A DNA stretch of 64,000 bases from Acanthosepion esculentum (taxonomy: Eukaryota > Mollusca > Cephalopoda > Sepiida > Sepiidae): positions 25,324,190-25,388,189 of the forward strand of contig OZ038495.1 in assembly GCA_964036315.1 (NCBI GenBank), given 5' to 3'. Below, piece after piece: positions 60,601 to 64,000 of this stretch. A program made the position numbers and the translations under genes. Every line of letters starts with the position of its first letter. Position 1 is the stretch's first letter. A model generated the notes under the pieces. It did not search any database, was not told where the DNA came from, and was given only the letters and a program-made list of their open reading frames with translations.

Positions 60601-60955
60601 AGCACGCAATGAATATGGAACTCATTACATTAGTGAATAAGATGGGTGATGAGCTTGCAAATGTTCACTGCGCGTTTTTTATTTATAATTTTTAAACAGG
60701 TTTGGAAATTTGAAATTTGTTAAAAAATACATCATCTCAAACTGGTATTTTTTCACCTTTTACTTTCATCTTGTATTTTAAAGGAACTGAACTTTCATCA
60801 ATGAAAAAGAGGACGAATGCTTCCGTCACTATTCAACTATATTTCACACTCGGACTTCTGTTTGTTAACTTATTGGCGTATTATATACGAACGTGGACGC
60901 TGATTGTTCTGTTGGTTTCCCTACCCTCAATCCCAGCTGGATTGCTTTATATTTG
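32531..60955 (+). CDS. SLC22-like organic ion transporter, N-terminal half (five joined exons)
   Basis: Joining 32531-32673, 49161-49383, 54559-54662, 57795-57949 and 60784-60955 gives 797 coding bases (about 265 residues) with every junction in phase (2,0,2,1) and GT/AG splice sites. The product has the layout of SLC22 proteins, plasma-membrane MFS carriers of small organic cations or anions: short cytoplasmic start, TM1, a large extracellular loop with conserved cysteines and N-glycosylation sequons, TM2, the signature GWLSDRFGRK, TM3-TM4, then TM5-TM6. Exons for the large cytoplasmic loop and TM7-12 are missing from the window, so the gene continues to the right. Introns are 16.5, 5.2, 3.1 and 2.8 kb and full of transposons. 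Copy A at 10832 could replace copy B as first coding exon. Substrate cannot be predicted. Confidence 0.8.
32674..32875. other. Intron 1, 5' part
   Basis: Shares aagtttcag..ccagttaa with the region after relic C (43870-43900), part of the duplicated block. Confidence 0.5.
32876..33160 (+). mobile_element. tRNA-derived SINE, type 2
   Basis: Second copy of the SINE at 16010: ggataatgtatagcggctcag region, gagttcgaattccag, gtaaatagcaggac, cacgcatggcacataattga. Absent at the matching place of the paralogous block near 43900, so it inserted after the duplication. Confidence 0.8.
33778..33948. repeat. Two (TA)n microsatellites
   Basis: TA runs at 33778-33851 and 33907-33948 with 55 bp of AT-rich sequence between. 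Confidence 0.95.
34341..34835. other. Unassigned AT-rich sequence
   Basis: No feature recognised. Confidence 0.4.
34845..34990 (+). mobile_element. Short RTE-like LINE fragment
   Basis: Matches the RTE relic at 19000-19100: catgcaaattacaaattga, aaatatctgggaagt, caacactgaaatct.agacgc. About 145 bp only. Confidence 0.7.
34990..35832. repeat. Dispersed repeat, copy 1 (possible solo LTR)
   Basis: About 0.8 kb shared with 36715-38330. Common blocks: cacggaataatg, ccccccattatg.. then attattata, gcagtgtg, gcaataatttcc, gatattcgcgtgg/agatc and attcctctcaaaca. The length, lack of coding frame and end in ttcaaca suggest an LTR, but no tRNA primer site or target duplication could be fixed. Confidence 0.55.
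35833..36714. other. Unassigned sequence
   Basis: No gene or repeat recognised. Confidence 0.4.
36715..38335. repeat. Dispersed repeat, copy 2, interrupted by a mariner
   Basis: Flanks of the mariner at 36862-37746 match copy 1 (36715-36861 with 34995-35130; 37800-38335 with 35210-35700). The right end is cut off by an RTE fragment. Confidence 0.65.
36862..37746 (-). pseudogene. Mariner-like element with internal deletion, copy 2
   Basis: An 885-bp element with ~65-bp terminal inverted repeats (caagggtcattcaataaata ... tattgaatgaccctca) between TA dinucleotides. On the - strand a 208-codon frame contains [20 protein letters not shown] and PGRPTEVRS (paired-like DNA-binding region), [16 protein letters not shown] joined straight to [24 protein letters not shown] (second catalytic Asp) and [19 protein letters not shown] (third acidic site). 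The stretch between RVTVDDIA and IKNKRRG, some 120-150 residues in full mariners including the first catalytic Asp, is absent. It is a non-autonomous copy that would need a transposase in trans. Confidence 0.92.
38340..38580 (+). mobile_element. RTE-like LINE fragment
   Basis: Reads [29 protein letters not shown] and NNDEVLETK; same region as 19190-19320 and 58480-58680. Confidence 0.8.
38581..39252. other. Unassigned sequence
   Basis: Contains an AAT/TAA-rich patch near 38615-38700. No gene is supported. Confidence 0.4.
39253..39946. repeat. Long inverted-repeat element with (TA)n runs
   Basis: taaatagcctcattaaatta at 39321 and following sequence to ttgaa (39368) is repeated inverted at 39892-39942 (ending taaagaggctattta). 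Both arms are bordered on their inner or outer side by TA runs (39253-39320, 39377-39453, 39827-39890). The interior 39455-39826 has no transposase; it includes a short palindromic tcggctatacatttagcc-type stretch. Confidence 0.75.
39947..40197. repeat. ~250-bp near-perfect palindrome
   Basis: The left arm from atattttttcacactcagta (39947) through gccttgcttggtgtgaaacg to cagaaatacacac is the reverse complement of the right arm from gtgtttctgtattactcg to gagtgtgaaaaaatat (40197), with one or no mismatches in about 90 bp. The centre is (CA)n-(TA)n-(TG)n, itself self-complementary. cttgcttggtgtgaaac is the 3' end of the LINE family seen at 2130 and 17425, so each arm carries that terminus. Confidence 0.93.
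40198..40495. other. Unassigned sequence
   Basis: A short TG run at 40200-40225; nothing else recognised. Confidence 0.4.
40500..40980. repeat. ~115-bp tandem repeat, four copies
   Basis: Units start near 40514, 40630, 40744 and 40859 (aataatgacataatcaagat, then cacactacttcaa.taaaag, gatcaataatggaaaga). The middle two are nearly identical; the outer two are diverged. A single diverged unit with the same following sequence is at 59165-59440. Confidence 0.85.
40981..41465. other. Unassigned sequence
   Basis: 40981-41100 continues the dispersed repeat shared with 59330-59440; the rest is AT-rich with no call. Confidence 0.45.
41466..41555 (-). mobile_element. tRNA-like SINE head
   Basis: On the - strand gagcttagtggtttgcagag and the B-box-like ccgataggaacccg are at tRNA-like spacing. 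Confidence 0.4.
41620..42245 (-). mobile_element. LINE 3' fragment (Jockey-like) with internal duplication
   Basis: Same C-terminal region as 2242-2778 and 17548-18039 ([18 protein letters not shown] on the - strand). About 75 bp near the 3' end (aaggagaggatgtggaga.., gatcaaggca) is tandemly duplicated at 41697-41737 and 41779-41822. Confidence 0.85.
42246..43090. other. Unassigned sequence; paralogous block begins at about 42890
   Basis: No gene. From 42890 it matches 30880 onward. Confidence 0.5.
43095..43260 (-). mobile_element. LINE 3' tail fragment
   Basis: ttcacccccaagcaaggtgt, then gagttacaggg and a decayed copy of the LINE 3' region seen at 17430. Confidence 0.65.
43619..43761 (+). 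pseudogene. SLC22-like first coding exon, relic C
   Basis: The same 143-bp length as copies A and B, beginning [16 protein letters not shown] replaces the Tyr codon of GxYQ at codon 16, and the donor has become ataagtatgg, so it can neither be translated nor spliced normally. Closest to copy B, in line with the block duplication. Confidence 0.88.
43762..45349. other. AT-rich intronic sequence
   Basis: Parts match 32680-33430 (copy 1 of the block). 44160-45330 has no counterpart in copy 1 and no recognisable feature. Confidence 0.5.
45644..45752. repeat. (TA)n(TG)n microsatellite
   Basis: TA followed by interrupted TG/CG; occupies the same place as the TA runs at 33778 in copy 1. Confidence 0.95.
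45886..46202. mobile_element. Solo LTR with 5-bp target duplication
   Basis: A 317-bp sequence starts tgttgaggggtcc and ends ggaatccacaaca, so it has TGTTG...CAACA ends, and is flanked by catat on both sides (45881-45885 and 46203-46207). The paralogous place in copy 1 (34058-34062) has a single catat and no insert. A tatatatat box lies near 46053. No internal retrotransposon region exists, so it is a solo LTR left by LTR-LTR recombination. Confidence 0.93.
46395..46467. repeat. (TA)n microsatellite
   Basis: TA run abutting the first arm of a fold-back element. Confidence 0.95.
46467..46710. repeat. Fold-back element 1
   Basis: The arm 46467-46566 (acagaaataaaagtgtgaag ... ctctacgggagatttaactta) is the reverse complement, at roughly 90%, of 46607-46710. 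The loop is about 40 bp. No coding capacity. Confidence 0.92.
46838..47070. repeat. Fold-back element 2
   Basis: The arm 46838-46925 (acataaatatgttttaaaat ... cttatcaagtgatggtgttg) is reverse-complementary to 46982-47066. The loop of about 60 bp contains cacccctcgctagttgc. The right arm runs into a (TA)n (47069-47130). Confidence 0.92.
47069..47130. repeat. (TA)n microsatellite
   Basis: TA run directly beside fold-back element 2. Confidence 0.95.
47131..48879. other. Long AT-rich stretch of intron 1
   Basis: T-rich sequence with scattered (TA)/(CA) motifs. A slightly GC-richer piece at 48590-48720 is unrecognised. No gene is supported. Confidence 0.5.
48880..49012 (-). mobile_element. tRNA-derived SINE, type 1
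   Basis: Full-looking copy: tgattttccaagcgtagctt, ggatcgaactcactcctcag (B-box, - strand), then aagacacgcttgctaaccat to cctcgaggtg. Confidence 0.9.
49161..49383 (+). CDS. SLC22-like transporter, exon 2 (extracellular loop)
   Basis: Acceptor ttttccggtaaag ends at 49160 and donor gac|gtaagt follows 49383. The exon is 223 bp; its first base completes the Arg codon left by exon 1, giving [16 protein letters not shown] and then [10 protein letters not shown] up to FQQSIISD. This is the large TM1-TM2 extracellular loop of SLC22 carriers. It has cysteines at CAIP, SSCHL and GNCSS, and three adjacent N-glycosylation sequons (NKS, NKT, NCS). The exon ends in phase 0, matching exon 3. Confidence 0.9.
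49384..49720. other. Intron 2, unassigned
   Basis: 49384-49435 resembles 50821-50885 (flank of the duplicated exon 2). Otherwise nothing is seen. Confidence 0.5.
49725..50345 (+). mobile_element. LINE 3' fragment (Jockey-like), + strand
   Basis: Resembles the LINE C-terminal region: tacaaatctaccattcgtcc, then catgcattgaatactgctgc (the [13 protein letters not shown] region), ttgacaagatccaaagaagg, ctttctcaccgactta and cgcttcgtcaatcgccatct. Broken frames. Confidence 0.75.
50598..50820 (+). pseudogene. SLC22-like exon 2, duplicated dead copy
   Basis: Also 223 bp, starting after gttaaag and ending atcagtgac|gtaatt. It encodes [16 protein letters not shown], then [20 protein letters not shown], then a TAG in place of the residue after CYL, then [17 protein letters not shown]. 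The donor is weaker (gtaatt). It lies 1437 bp after the intact copy with shared flanks, so it is a local tandem duplicate that has decayed. Confidence 0.9.
50821..51160. other. Intron 2, unassigned
   Basis: No feature recognised beyond the flank of the duplicated exon. Confidence 0.4.
51168..51702 (-). mobile_element. Possible 5' internal region of an LTR retroelement
   Basis: Lies just downstream (on the - strand) of the LTR candidate at 51703-51921. A - strand frame of 91 codons (51168-51443) has no motif I recognise. Called only from position. Confidence 0.3.
51703..51921 (-). mobile_element. LTR-like sequence, - strand
   Basis: On the - strand it starts tgtcagtaatgaggttg, has a TATA-like gtttatttaagc and a start-site-like GC-richer stretch, and ends near ttatttgcaata followed by ttggcgcaagactgcc, which resembles a primer-binding site. 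No second LTR is in the window. About 219 bp. Confidence 0.45.
51922..52757. other. Intron 2, unassigned AT-rich sequence
   Basis: No gene or repeat recognised. Confidence 0.4.
52758..53046 (+). mobile_element. 5' LTR of a truncated retrotransposon
   Basis: 289 bp with ends tgttgtggtggga ... gactcaaca (TGTTG/CAACA), a TATA-like ctatataaat at 52799 and a polyadenylation-region-like stretch near 52960. It is followed at 53048 by tggcgacgaag, a typical primer-binding site. No matching 3' LTR is present. Confidence 0.75.
53047..53165 (+). repeat. Triplicated 41-bp leader unit including the primer-binding site
   Basis: caacaatggcgacgaagtag recurs with changes at 53088 and 53129, each followed by aacgaaccatacgc.aag. 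Exact 41-bp spacing. Confidence 0.9.
53796..54517 (+). pseudogene. Gag-like gene relic of an LTR retrotransposon (Ty3/Gypsy type likely)
   Basis: From [12 protein letters not shown] (53796) the frame encodes a Gln-rich coiled-coil with a short repeat ([12 protein letters not shown], three or four times). Near 54013 the frame shifts by one base and continues as [19 protein letters not shown], then [38 protein letters not shown] and [10 protein letters not shown], a capsid-like region common in invertebrate Gypsy elements. The ORF stops at 54516 after a divergent tail. Protease, RT and integrase are all missing, so the element is a 3'-deleted remnant ending about 40 bp before exon 3. Confidence 0.75.
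54559..54662 (+). CDS. SLC22-like transporter, exon 3 (TM2 and MFS signature)
   Basis: Acceptor tctttttttctag ends at 54558 and donor cg|gtaagt follows 54662. 104 bp encode [16 protein letters not shown], then [19 protein letters not shown], with the last Arg codon shared with exon 4. This covers the end of the extracellular loop, TM2 and the first part of the MFS motif. Its acceptor and first 20 bases are the same as the unit of the 20.2-25.7 kb array. Confidence 0.92.
54663..55455. other. Intron 3, unassigned
   Basis: 55046-55351 is open for 101 codons ([20 protein letters not shown] and on) and looks like lost LINE or retroelement coding sequence, but I cannot assign it. Confidence 0.4.
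55456..56335 (+). pseudogene. Mariner-like element with internal deletion, copy 3
   Basis: An 880-bp element between TA dinucleotides with ~65-bp terminal inverted repeats (cgagggccattcaataaata at 55456 and its complement ending ccctcg at 56335). The transposase begins at 55620 ([20 protein letters not shown]) and keeps the helix-turn-helix region and PGRPTEVRS. It jumps from [11 protein letters not shown] to [10 protein letters not shown], then frame-shifts inside LHHDNAR near 55990 after losing a few codons (PHTAAQ reduced). It continues at 56003 as [20 protein letters not shown]. It is dead, but terminal repeats are well kept. Confidence 0.93.
56336..56810 (+). mobile_element. RTE-like fragment matching 13640-14111
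   Basis: Reverse complement of 13640-14111 with few differences. Contains aagatatgcagataatacta (YADNT region of the RT) and atgcttttcagaaagagg. In this copy it runs into a (TA)n instead of a mariner terminus. Confidence 0.85.
56826..57119. repeat. (TA)n/(TTTATA)n low-complexity tract
   Basis: About 290 bp of TA with regularly spaced ttta interruptions; all open frames here are artefacts. Confidence 0.95.
57120..57455. other. Intron 3, unassigned
   Basis: Less AT-rich than its surroundings (for example gacgaggagctatacgtta), perhaps a retroelement remnant, not recognised. Confidence 0.4.
57456..57604. repeat. (TA)n with (CA)n islands
   Basis: TA-CA-TA-CA-TA compound microsatellite. Confidence 0.95.
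57795..57949 (+). CDS. SLC22-like transporter, exon 4 (TM3-TM4)
   Basis: Acceptor gtctctttccag ends at 57794 and donor ttcg|gtaagg follows 57949. Its first base completes Arg, giving [16 protein letters not shown], so the MFS signature G-x-L-S-D-R-x-G-R-K spans the junction. It then encodes TM3 (GIAGILSS) and TM4 ([20 protein letters not shown]). 155 bp, ending in phase 1. Confidence 0.92.
57950..58265. other. Intron 4, unassigned
   Basis: Nothing recognised. Confidence 0.4.
58270..58935 (+). mobile_element. RTE-like LINE C-terminal fragment
   Basis: [11 protein letters not shown] (58505-58540), [20 protein letters not shown] (58580-58640), tgtggagaaccattatcact and the gggacacggcacatagaaga tail. 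Same region as 19190-19790. Several stops. Confidence 0.85.
58936..59160. other. Intron 4, unassigned
   Basis: AT-rich, no feature. Confidence 0.4.
59165..59440. repeat. Dispersed repeat, single unit of the 40500-41100 family
   Basis: ggataatgacataatcaaga, cacactacttt.aacaaaa and aatgccgaatgtttccatta match 40744-41090. Confidence 0.7.
59441..60783. other. Intron 4, unassigned
   Basis: An 87-codon frame at 59835-60098 begins hydrophobic, but has no splice or family support and I do not call it a gene. Confidence 0.4.
60784..60955 (+). CDS. SLC22-like transporter, exon 5 (TM5-TM6)
   Basis: Acceptor tttcatcttgtattttaaag ends at 60783 and donor atttg|gtaaga follows 60955. 172 bp continue exon 4 in frame: [17 protein letters not shown], then TM5 ([19 protein letters not shown]) and TM6 ([20 protein letters not shown]). 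The TEL...RT pattern between TM4 and TM5 is the usual SLC22 arrangement. It ends in phase 2; the next expected exon would begin with the PESPRWL-type sequence, which I do not find in the window. Confidence 0.9.
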
Positions 60956-61085
60956 GTAAGATTTAAAATAAAACATTAATTATCTTTTCGTTTCTTTCTT
61001 ATCTGGATTTCCCTGAGGATAATCAGTCTGTTTGAACGACTACTTAGGTGTTTATGACAAAATGAATAGAGAATTATTTTTGTAG
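60956..61085. other. Intron 5, unassigned
   Basis: No feature. Confidence 0.4.
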
Positions 61086-61089
61086 ACTT

Positions 61090-61690
61090 TTTAAAAAATG
61101 AACAATGATAGGAGCCAAATATTTGTCAAGAGACATCATTGCTCTTGATTTCGGGGAAAGACCAGCATGCCAAACCCTGCAGAACGTCTTTGAAATATCT
61201 AAAGCAGCCGACGTGAGCTTCACCATTCTTATCAAAAGCTTCACAGACAAATGCAGTTATATCCGTTAATACATAGGTGATAGACCAGGAGAAACTGAAG
61301 TCATATTATTTATCCGAAAGTGTGAAGTTAGATGCTTAACTAATTCTGTATGAATTAGAGCAAGTACTATTTTGCCAAAAATCGGTAAGATTTTAATAAG
61401 ACGATATTTTTTTTTGTTATGGTCAAATATTCCCCATAGTTGTTAAAAACAGGAGCTACAGAGAAGGACCACCAACAAGATGGAAAGGAAGAAATATCGA
61501 GGCATCTTGTAAAGTTTGGAGAGAACAGGAGCCAGTTCAGGAGAATATTTCTTTCTGACAATTGCAGGAATAATATCGAATTCACAAGCATTATGGAGAA
61601 CTAGTTTAGAAATGATAACAGAAAGCATGTACGGAATTATGTGCATATCATGCGGTATAATCTTTACTTTAAATTCCTCTAGTTTCTTGT
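61090..61690 (-). mobile_element. LINE fragment (Jockey-like), RT region
   Basis: 61455-61620 matches 3530-3670 (aacaagatggaaag, aaagtttggagag.acaggagccagtt, cttctgacaattgcaggaat). 61160-61265 weakly matches 3235-3320 (catgccaaaccct, ttcttatcaaaagctt). Heavily decayed. Confidence 0.7.
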
Positions 61691-61957
61691 GGTAATTATT
61701 ACATAGAACATATATGTAGAAGATATTGTCTATGTAAAAATGTTATATTTTTAATTTTTTTTTAGTATCAAATTTTAGGAGAACTAAAGTCATACTAAAA
61801 GCTGATTTTTTTATATAAAATTTGCAAATTCTCCTTAAAATGTTGCAGAGTTTTGCATAATTATTATAAATAATGAAACCTTATTTCAGTTAAGAATATA
61901 ATAATTACATCAATTGAATGTTTATCGGGCAAAGGTTAACATACTGGTATGCAATTG

Positions 61958-61960
<3 letters not shown>

Positions 61961-62056
<96 letters not shown>

Positions 62057-62090
62057 AATATATATATAAATATATATATATATACTTATA
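61961..62090. repeat. (TA)n with (CATA)n
   Basis: TA run, a (catacata) patch at 62012-62036, then TA with aaatata interruptions. Confidence 0.95.
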
Positions 62091-62500
62091 AACACACATA
62101 TTTTACACTGAATGTTGGAGTAAACAGTTCGCCATCAAATGTACTACTTTATTGTATTAAATGTTAATAACAGAAATAAATAAATGAATATGAAGAGAAT
62201 AGAATTTTTAAAATAATTATTAATATATGAAAATATTTGAAAGATAAATAATAGGAGAAACTGATTATTCTGAACCAATGATAAAAAGAGCAAACAAAAC
62301 AAAATAGCGATTCGACTCGAAACGCTTTTCTTAAAATTTGAAAATACACCCTCGTCCATAAGAATATTACGTTATATATAAACTAACAATCAGACGCGCA
62401 CAACACACATGTATACACATATGTATATATACGCAAATACGAGTGTAAGTTTAAAATTATCCGCACATTCGCTATAACATATATTTAGGTTTGTCAAAAT
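62091..62500. other. Unassigned AT-rich sequence
   Basis: No feature recognised. Confidence 0.4.
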
Positions 62501-62504
62501 GAAA

Positions 62505-62790
62505 TTCTTAGAGTTTTTACTGAGGAGGAACAAAAAGCTGTGATCTGAATCTGCAGACAGCGTGCTACATCTTCGATTGTAGTTCGGTGGTTCGCCATTA
62601 AAATCTCTCGAGCTTGCTGTGATGGAAGTTGACGGTGGTCCTTCGCCTTCTTCGTGTGTCACACTTTTCCGACCACTTTTAAACTTCTCGAACAACTCGT
62701 ACACATTTCTATGCTGTAGTGCACTGTTGCCGTATTGCGATAAAAGGCATCGATGAATTTCAGCCCCTGCGATACGTTCTAAGAAGAGAA
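62505..62790 (-). pseudogene. Mariner-type transposase N-terminal relic, second family
   Basis: On the - strand: AGAEIHRCLLSQYGNSAL, YELFEKFKSGRKSVTHEEGE, PPSTS, then after a frame change ILMANHRTTIEDVARCLQIQ. This is the two-part DNA-binding region of a mariner transposase, distinct from the three deleted copies above (which have KLFKEGxSSV.DE..PGRPTEV). No catalytic domain or terminal repeats seen. Confidence 0.75.
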
Positions 62791-63228
62791 ATCAGATTAC
62801 TGCTCTTTATACCTCCTTTGTGCACACTGCTGGCGGAGCGATCATGTTTACTCTGTAACAACTGTAAGAAAATGTGATTAATCAAATTCAGACATCGTTC
62901 ACATAACCACAATAGTACCAACTGTAAACACGCATCAGCAGAAGGCAGTAAAACAAAACAAATCATATATTATGGCGAAAGTCCTGATCGTTTTTTATTT
63001 CCCACGTATACATCAATAATTCCGCAGTGAAAATAAAGCAAAATAATTTATTTCTCTCAGCATATCATCTCTTGGCAATGCACTTAATTTGCTGATGAAT
63101 AATAATCATATAGATAGAACATAATACAATAAACATTACCGATCAAAATTCAATGAATGTCAGGCTAAAGTCTTATTCTCGTTTGTATAAAAAAGAGCGA
63201 AGCAATTACTTGATATAAATAATCGCAC

Positions 63229-63326
63229 AGACACAAGAAACACACACATATACACATGCGTATGTGTGTGAGTGAATGTTTGTGTGCGTTTGCGTGTGTA
63301 TTTGCAAAACATGGAACCAGTAAATA

Positions 63327-63383
<57 letters not shown>

Positions 63384-63384
63384 G
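63229..63384. repeat. (CA)/(TG) patch and (ATT)n microsatellite
   Basis: Interrupted CA/TG at 63229-63300 and about 18 ATT repeats at 63328-63384. Confidence 0.93.
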
Positions 63385-63596
63385 ACCATTACCCTTCTTT
63401 CTGCTTTTAAGCCAGTTAAATATGTTGTTAATTTTATTGCTTCTTTAAAGTGAAGTAACACAAATTCGAGACACAAGTACAATGAATGTTTTTATTCTCC
63501 TACATTTTCGTAACCGTCGCGCAGAGTTGGCTGCTGCGTCTCACGTGGGTCAGAGTACATCGCCACTGGAGGAAGACTAGCACTGTTTCACCCCAT

Positions 63597-63702
63597 CAGA
63601 CAAATCACGTCTCCAACTCTTTCGGATGGACGGTCAAGTTCATGGGTAGAGGTGACTATACGATTATATACATCAACAGAGTCTTCTTTATATCAGGTTT
63701 GG
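63597..63702 (+). pseudogene. Doubtful SLC22-like late exon remnant
   Basis: The frame reads SNSFGWTVKFMGRGDYTIIY, then INRVFFIS before a gt. This vaguely resembles the SLC22 stretch G-K-F-x-x-x-x-x-Y-T-x-x-Y-x-x-x-E-L-[FY]-P-T of TM10, but the conserved Glu and Pro are missing and no acceptor is clear. It also lies before the expected TM6-loop exon. It may be a decayed duplicate or chance. Confidence 0.2.
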
Positions 63703-63809
63703 AACAGGAATGGGGTGAGGTGTGTTGCAAAAAATGCTACGATATTTGTCTTTTATCTCTAATTTTTATATTATCTGAAGCCTGAAATCTGCTGAAAAGA
63801 CTTGAAAAT

Positions 63810-63816
<7 letters not shown>

Positions 63817-63884
<68 letters not shown>
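63817..63884. repeat. (TA)n microsatellite
   Basis: TA run near the right edge. Confidence 0.95.
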
Positions 63885-63887
<3 letters not shown>

Positions 63888-64000
63888 GTGTTACCACATC
63901 TCCATGTTGGCTTCTGTGATAAAATGAATATACTGTTGGTTTGATATCCAAATTTTAATTGTTTGATTAAAATCTTGTTTGCTATTTCTATTTTTAGTGT

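Noticed and set aside
63165..63482. 105-codon - strand frame with a poly-Asn tract
   Set aside because: The Asn run is the (ATT)n microsatellite and the rest has no recognisable domain.
60956..63500. Exon for the SLC22 TM6-TM7 loop (PESPRWL-type)
   Set aside because: I looked for it in the frames shown and found none; it probably lies beyond 64000.

Overview
The window looks like euchromatic DNA from a coleoid cephalopod, most likely an octopus. This is inference from an AT-rich, intron-heavy animal sequence packed with long (TA)n/(CA)n microsatellites, tRNA-derived SINEs, Jockey-like and RTE-like LINE debris and several Tc1/mariner relics. No database search was possible.

The only host gene I can support is the 5' half of a solute carrier family 22 (organic cation/anion transporter-like, major facilitator superfamily) gene on the + strand. 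Its coding exons are 32531-32673 (with an alternative first coding exon at 10832-10974), 49161-49383, 54559-54662, 57795-57949 and 60784-60955. All junctions keep frame, and the MFS signature GWLSDRFGRK is rebuilt across the exon 3/4 junction. The gene runs off the right edge. Its 5' part is repeatedly duplicated: the first coding exon occurs five times (two intact, three decayed) and exon 2 twice (the second copy has a stop).

Layout. 1-1746: four and a fraction copies of a 422-bp satellite. 2.1-5.2 kb: a decayed LINE on the - strand. 5.2-10.7 kb: minisatellite, microsatellites, transposase and LINE relics. 10.8 kb: first coding exon, copy A. 11.6-14.9 kb: RTE relic and a composite mariner. 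16-19.8 kb: SINEs, LINE and RTE relics. 20.2-25.7 kb: a ~5.5-kb tandem array of a ~55-bp unit. 25.7-30.1 kb: Penelope-like, LINE, SINE and transposase relics. 30.1-34.3 kb: exon-1 relics and exon 1 copy B. 34.8-42.2 kb: dispersed repeats, a mariner copy and palindromes. 42.9-46.4 kb: a paralogous copy of the 30.9-34.3 kb block with a dead exon 1 and a solo LTR. 46.5-47.1 kb: two fold-back elements. 49-61 kb: exons 2-5 with LTR, mariner, RTE and LINE insertions in the introns. 61-64 kb: repeats and one doubtful exon-like stretch.

The most unusual observation is that the 20.2-25.7 kb array unit is recognisably the 3' splice acceptor plus the start of SLC22 exon 3. The real exon 3 at 54559 begins with acceptor ttttctag followed by a 20-nt exon start that is the same as the array consensus, and the array unit continues to encode an exon-3-like peptide. 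The array lies between two copies of the first coding exon, so a piece of a transporter gene appears to have been amplified to roughly 95-100 copies, each with an acceptor-like site. A second unusual structure is a composite mariner (13611-14878) that seems to have captured an RTE fragment.
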